Both the position numbers and the translations under genes were made by a program. Shown piece after piece: positions 59,879-64,000 of a DNA stretch of 64,000 nt. The stretch covers positions 1 through 64,000 of the forward strand of contig JAAFIV010000020.1 in NCBI GenBank assembly GCA_013298775.1, read 5' to 3'. The notes under the pieces are model-generated. The model was not told where the DNA came from, did not search any database, and was given only the letters and a program-made list of their open reading frames with translations. The stretch's first letter is position 1. Every line of letters begins with the position of its first letter. This DNA is from Ignavibacteria bacterium (lineage in GTDB: Bacteria; Bacteroidota; Ignavibacteria; Kapaibacteriales; UBA4661).

Positions 59879-61309
59879 TTTTCGAGAAAAAACCTCCCAA
59901 AGCCGCACCACACCAAGTCCCACAAGCGGCAGCATCCCTGCAAACACATAAATCCGATAACGCGGCAAGACAAAGGTAAGCGCGAAAATACCCGTGTACA
60001 TCAGCAAATATGCGGCAATGAGAAAAGCGGCAGCATTTGGCGCGAACAATTTCTTTGCGGCAAAAATACTCCACACACCGCACCAAATCAAGATGCTCAC
60101 GCTTATCATGCTGAGAGCATAGAGGATGTTTTGACTTTGTGGATTATAGAAATCATGCACCCACAAGAAAAATACTTTTTTTGCTGATAATACTAGTGTT
60201 TCTGCGGGATGTGCGCGTATGTAGCCAATGGCTTCTGCTTTCAAAATATCATTTGCCCGAAGCTCAAACGTGCGGTCGAAGGACAGCGCGTCGAACTTAC
60301 GCGTAATGGGCGCGTACAGCGTGTCCGACAAAAGCGAACACGCTTCCTCGCCGCCTGGTTTCCAGCCTGTACCAGTGGCATAAGGATTATTCCCGCGCCA
60401 AATCTCAAACCAAGGGCGGCTCACCGTCGGAATAAATTTTCCAAACACCTGATAATTCCTCACAATCCACGGCGAAATTACGAGCAAAGCAAGAATGCAA
60501 GCAAGCGCAGAAATTCCAATAAATCGTATTTTGCGAGCCTGTACCGTAGTAATGATGCCCGCTCCAAGCAAAAGCAGCGTTCCAAAAACAAGAAACTCAC
60601 TTCGCAAAAGCATCTGCACACCAGCACAAATGCCCGCAGCAAGGAAATATGCGGCATTGCGCTGGCGTACTGCTTCGAGTATCATCCAAAAAAACATAAT
60701 AATCCCAAGTTGATATAAACTTGAGCCAGAATACGTGACAACACCATACGCAAGCGGCAAAAAGAACGTTGAAACAATAGCACTGATGCGGGCTGCAGCT
60801 TCGCTCGCATTTTCCGATAAAACCGTATCAGGAAATTCTTCCGCAAGCAATAAAGCCACCTTGTACGCAACAAGCGGAAACAACGCGCTCCACAGAACAT
60901 TGAGCCACATCAGCATTGATGCGGCGTTGGGCGTTTCTCCCCAGAGCAAAAACGCCCAATACACGATATACGTTTGCAAGGGCGGCTGCCACGCTGTTTC
61001 GTAGGGTGGCGGCGTGTGCGATTCTATAAGGGCGCGGCGTTCCACGTCAAGCGGAATGTAGGTGAGCCAGTGCATTGCATAGCCGTGTCCGTGCAGCATA
61101 TTCGAGGCTATTGCGCCCATTTCATACATTTCTGGCTTTTCAGGTGTGCCAAAGTGCAGCACGATTGCGCCCCGTATCATTACCGCCAGAAGGAGAATGC
61201 CGAGAAGGAATATCTTCTTCGGAGAGCGCACCAATACTTGCCCCGTGAGCTGAGATATTGTGCGGAATATAGCTTGGCGCGGAGAAACGCGAGGCGAGGA
61301 CTTGGTCAT
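59864..61309 (-). CDS. Membrane glycosyltransferase, GT39/ArnT-like, paralogue 1
   Basis: The 481-residue protein has about ten hydrophobic segments and the layout of GT-C enzymes of the PMT/ArnT group, which move a sugar from a polyprenyl-phosphate donor to a protein or lipid in the periplasm. A short cytoplasmic start, helix at about 33-50, and an acidic early loop (TPEKPEMYEMGAI with Glu) are visible. It shares PTVSRPWFEIWRGNN with the paralogue at 62256. Its first 170 bases overlap the 3' end of the GT2 gene in another frame. The last residues (KKVRP) come from a repeat. The GT2 neighbour probably makes the polyprenyl-phosphate sugar donor. Confidence 0.78.
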   Translation of the reverse strand: MTKSSPRVSPRQAIFRTISQLTGQVLVRSPKKIFLLGILLLAVMIRGAIVLHFGTPEKPEMYEMGAIASNMLHGHGYAMHWLTYIPLDVERRALIESHTPPPYETAWQPPLQTYIVYWAFLLWGETPNAASMLMWLNVLWSALFPLVAYKVALLLAEEFPDTVLSENASEAAARISAIVSTFFLPLAYGVVTYSGSSLYQLGIIMFFWMILEAVRQRNAAYFLAAGICAGVQMLLRSEFLVFGTLLLLGAGIITTVQARKIRFIGISALACILALLVISPWIVRNYQVFGKFIPTVSRPWFEIWRGNNPYATGTGWKPGGEEACSLLSDTLYAPITRKFDALSFDRTFELRANDILKAEAIGYIRAHPAETLVLSAKKVFFLWVHDFYNPQSQNILYALSMISVSILIWCGVWSIFAAKKLFAPNAAAFLIAAYLLMYTGIFALTFVLPRYRIYVFAGMLPLVGLGVVRLWEVFSRKKVRP

Positions 61310-62027
61310 AGTGTTTATCGAAAAGATTATATTTCACAATACATTTGAGCGCGGAAAAGCCGTCTTTCCACGTGATTTTCTTGCCTTCGGCGTAGGTGCG
61401 CCCGTTGTAGGAAATACCAACCTCGTACATCCTACACACGCCATATTTTGAGAGCTTTGCAACTTTCGCCGTAATTTCAGGTTCAAATCCGAAACGCTCC
61501 TCTTTAATCTCAATATGGCGCAAAATCTCGCTCCGAAAGACTTTGTAACAGGTCTCCATATCGGTTAAATTGATGTCGGTGAACATATTGGAAAGCATCG
61601 TGAGAACTTTATTGCCCACCGAATGCCAGAAATACAAGACGCGGTGCGGCTCTCCGCCAGCAAAGCGTGAACCAAAGACAACATCTGCCTTACCAGCAAG
61701 AAGCGGCTTCAGGAGCAGTGGATAATCCATCGGGTCGTACTCAAAATCGGCATCTTGAATCAGCACAATATCGCCAGACACCTTGCCAAATCCCGTTCTA
61801 AGGGCAGCTCCTTTTCCTTGATTAACGTCGTGGTGAAAAATGCGGATAACATCATGTCCTGCATACCGCTCCAATGCTCGTGCGGTGCCATCTTTCGAGC
61901 AATCATTCACCACAATAATTTCCCGCGATAAACCCAAATGAGCTACATCGCTTGCCAATACACGCTCAAGAACTGCATGAATATAGCGTTCCTCGTTATA
62001 GACAGGTATTACGATAGAGAGTTTCAT
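61140..62027 (-). CDS. GT2 glycosyltransferase, polyprenyl-phosphate sugar synthase type
   Basis: The 295-residue enzyme is a GT-A fold like dolichol-phosphate mannose synthase: LSIVIPVYNEERYIHAVLER, EIIVVNDCSKDGTARAL, GKGAALRTGF, IQDADFEYDP (the DxD-like metal site) and FGSRFAGGE. It probably builds a polyprenyl-phosphate sugar on the cytoplasmic face for the flanking GT39-like enzymes. AAGG nine bases upstream supports the ATG at 62027. The family-like part ends at about residue 245; the last 50 residues (SAPSYIPHNISAHGASIGAL onward) look atypical and overlap the start of the next gene by 170 bp. There is no C-terminal membrane helix. Confidence 0.87.
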   Translation of the reverse strand: MKLSIVIPVYNEERYIHAVLERVLASDVAHLGLSREIIVVNDCSKDGTARALERYAGHDVIRIFHHDVNQGKGAALRTGFGKVSGDIVLIQDADFEYDPMDYPLLLKPLLAGKADVVFGSRFAGGEPHRVLYFWHSVGNKVLTMLSNMFTDINLTDMETCYKVFRSEILRHIEIKEERFGFEPEITAKVAKLSKYGVCRMYEVGISYNGRTYAEGKKITWKDGFSALKCIVKYNLFDKHYDQVLASRFSAPSYIPHNISAHGASIGALSEEDIPSRHSPSGGNDTGRNRAALWHT

Positions 62028-62110
62028 ACCAACAACCTTGATAAATGAAAAAACAGGGGACTAAATACATCATTCTCGCATTAAGCAGCAATAATGAAAA
62101 ATGTGAACAA

Positions 62111-62197
62111 AGAACGCGGATTTGAGGACTCAAGAGGACTGTAAGGATGAAAAAAAGTCCTCAAAATCCTGAGAGTCTGGGAACTCATCAGCGTTCC
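62111..62197. repeat. GGAACGCGGAT-bounded inverted-repeat element (family E), decayed copy 3
   Basis: AGAACGCGGATTTGAGGACT begins it and AGCGTTCC ends it, with GTCCTCAAAATCCT in the right half. It lies upstream of the GT2 start, between that gene and the second GT39-like gene. Confidence 0.65.
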
Positions 62198-62255
62198 AAA
62201 TAATCGTTGCATAATTCAAGCATCATGCACTACAATTATGACAACATAAAACGAA

Positions 62256-63764
62256 TTATTTTACACGAACCTCCTTCCCATGCAGGAAAAACCACGCTCC
62301 TAGCCCCACAAACGGCATGAGCAACGACACAAAATAAATTTGATAGCGCACCATGTAGAAGGTGATGCCAAAAATTGCCGTGTAATAGGCGTAGATACAC
62401 GAACAACACCAGAGCAACAAGGATTGATGCGCTCTCCACGCACCTGCGCGAATTCGCCTTCGCCACAGCGCAACAAGCCCTGTCATTGCGCAGATTGTCC
62501 AAGGCAGAACCGTGAGAAGGTAGGCAGGATGCCGTGTTTTGGAGTAGAACATATCAAACATCCAGATTTCACCAGCTTTTAGGAGCGTCATCGCAGTAGT
62601 GCGCACAGGATTCGCTTTCATGTAGGCAAGACTTTCTTCTTTGAAAATATCGTCCATCTTCGGCTCAAATGCTTGGTTGTAGGGCAATGAATCCAAGCGT
62701 TGGAGAATATGGCGATTGCGCAGAGTGTCGCAGGCAGAGAGGAACTGCTCGCCTTCCACGCCACGAATGCGATAAATACTGCCTTCAAAGAGCGCATTAT
62801 TACCACGCCAGATTTCATGCCATGCGCGGCTAATCGTTGGCATGAATCGGTGAAAAAGTGTGTAATTGCGCCATGTCCAAGGAGCAATCACTACCGCGCA
62901 CACCAGTATCGCTATTGCACCATTTCTCACGCTGTGGAGTATTGCGGCGGAAGACGCGCCATTGACAAAGCCATGCTCACTGATATGCCCTGCAAGCAGC
63001 ACTACAACAAGCACGGCAAAGAGTAGCATTGCTTCACTGCGCGTCATCATCAAAAAACCAAAGGCAACACCGAGACACGCTGACGAGGCAAGCGACCACA
63101 CGCGAGCCGCCCGCACCACTGCCCACATCGCCAGTAATGCAACAAAGACCGACGGAACAAGAGCGAGAATTTTCGTGGCAGCATGGGCGGCAGGAAGGAA
63201 ACACGCGCCCATGACAGCAGCGAGGCGAGCAATAGCCTCATCGTGTGGTAAAATATGTTCTGATGCAATTCCCTCAAACATCTCATATAATCTTGCTTCC
63301 AGCGTTATTTGATACACAAGCCACACTGAGAGCATTCCCAAGCAACAATCCAGCAACACAAGGAATAATCGGGCGTGTGGGGTTTGTCCGAAAAGGAAAT
63401 ATGTTCCAGCAATGATAGCAGGGTACATCGGTGGCTGATTCGCGCTGAGAAATGTTGGTGCTTCGCGCATAACGGCACGGCGTTCTTCCTGAAGCGACGT
63501 GTAGATATACCACGCATGAAATGAGAATCCATGCCCTTTATAGATGTTTTCTGCAATACCGCCCTGCTCGTACAATTCCTCATTTTGGGGAATACCAACA
63601 GCAGCAACCATCAGCAAACGCAGCAATAATGCGCCACCGAGAACGATGAGTAAAAATCGCTTTTGCGATGATTGAAGTATAACCCGAAGTGTCGCATGAC
63701 GTATAGCCTGAAGTGTCGCATGACGTATAGCGGACAGAGCGAAATATCGAAATCGCGCAAGCAT
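62256..63764 (-). CDS. Membrane glycosyltransferase, GT39/ArnT-like, paralogue 2
   Basis: The 502-residue polytopic protein is a GT-C enzyme like its paralogue at 59864: first helix about 35-50 (FLLIVLGGALLLRLLMVAAVG), the acidic loop IPQNEELYEQGGIAENIYKG, and the shared PTISRAWHEIWRGNN block. GAGGA six bases upstream fixes the ATG at 63764. The N-terminus carries a duplicated AIRHATL (about 11-25) encoded by a direct repeat of about 24 bp, ahead of the first helix. With the GT2 gene it forms a minus-strand group for building envelope glycans. Acceptor and sugar are unknown. Confidence 0.78.
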   Translation of the reverse strand: MLARFRYFALSAIRHATLQAIRHATLRVILQSSQKRFLLIVLGGALLLRLLMVAAVGIPQNEELYEQGGIAENIYKGHGFSFHAWYIYTSLQEERRAVMREAPTFLSANQPPMYPAIIAGTYFLFGQTPHARLFLVLLDCCLGMLSVWLVYQITLEARLYEMFEGIASEHILPHDEAIARLAAVMGACFLPAAHAATKILALVPSVFVALLAMWAVVRAARVWSLASSACLGVAFGFLMMTRSEAMLLFAVLVVVLLAGHISEHGFVNGASSAAILHSVRNGAIAILVCAVVIAPWTWRNYTLFHRFMPTISRAWHEIWRGNNALFEGSIYRIRGVEGEQFLSACDTLRNRHILQRLDSLPYNQAFEPKMDDIFKEESLAYMKANPVRTTAMTLLKAGEIWMFDMFYSKTRHPAYLLTVLPWTICAMTGLVALWRRRIRAGAWRAHQSLLLWCCSCIYAYYTAIFGITFYMVRYQIYFVSLLMPFVGLGAWFFLHGKEVRVK

Positions 63765-64000
63765 GGTATCCTCTTCTTTCCGAACGGGACGACGCAAGAA
63801 TAAACAAGAAACAGGTCGAGAGCAAAACACCTTCAAAGCCTCGTAAAAACAGGCGTTGAATGAAGTTTCTCCCCTCAAGTTGTTCCTATTTCTTGAGAGT
63901 ATGAAAAATACACTTGTCAGTGAATAATTTTACAATGCAGTCTAAAAACACAGCGAAAAAATACAGCAAAAAAAACAGTAGTAGTGCAGTAATAATGCAG

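Noticed and set aside
61470..61500. T-loop-like GGTTCAAATCC suggesting a tRNA
   Set aside because: It lies inside the GT2 coding sequence and lacks the remaining cloverleaf and acceptor stem.

Overview
The window looks like the chromosome of a member of the Bacteroidota/Chlorobiota (FCB) side of the bacteria, possibly near Chlorobiota or Kapabacteria; that placement is inference. Supporting signs are a 3,692-residue surface protein ending in a type IX secretion (T9SS) sorting domain, a PorZ-like T9SS protein, a periplasmic-propeller/Y_Y_Y sensor kinase, a GTP-type PEP carboxykinase, an IcmF-like B12/G-protein polypeptide, and few strong Shine-Dalgarno sites. I saw no rRNA, tRNA, CRISPR array, prophage or transposase gene.

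Layout. 0-10 kb: rho, an orphan MlaF-like ABC ATPase, a Spy/CpxP-like helical protein, a NUDIX hydrolase, parA-parB, a metallophosphatase, an alpha/beta hydrolase and a PAS histidine kinase. 10-19 kb, mostly minus strand: a DECR-type SDR, proline dehydrogenase, a Rossmann/DUF2520 protein, truA and ruvB, a small outer-membrane barrel (plus), rlmN, and a B12-binding plus GTPase protein that matches the first half of IcmF but has no mutase domain. 19.8-30.9 kb: the giant T9SS surface protein. 31-40 kb: a PIN toxin-antitoxin pair, an NlpC/P60 lipoprotein, a GT4 glycosyltransferase, yicC, an Fe-S cluster group (sufE, sufT, 2Fe-2S ferredoxin), a PD-(D/E)XK-like protein, superoxide dismutase, and a second PIN pair in toxin-first order. 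40-54 kb: a NarL-type kinase/regulator pair with a small secreted protein, pckG, a 1,330-residue propeller kinase, a glycosyltransferase and an Asp-box/OmpA protein. 54-64 kb: an M28 peptidase, a secreted unknown, PorZ, a GT2 and two membrane GT39-like glycosyltransferases.

The intergenic DNA is unusually rich in repeats. At least five dispersed inverted-repeat families occupy most gaps. One is a ~142-153 bp MITE-like element with 12-bp terminal inverted repeats; all four copies are flanked by 7-8 bp direct repeats that look like target-site duplications. Others are a ~78 bp double-palindrome element, GGAACGCGGAT-bounded elements, GTGAG-type hairpins and 'CCGTCCTACCG' hairpins. There are also 12-14 bp minisatellites between genes and short in-frame tandem repeats inside proteins. 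Two of these sit at the same loop of the ATPase domain in two unrelated histidine kinases.

Functionally the window joins cell-envelope display (T9SS cargo, PorZ, glycosyltransferases, OmpA-type proteins), envelope sensing (three histidine kinases) and ordinary housekeeping (Rho, ParAB, RuvB, TruA, RlmN, PckG, Suf).
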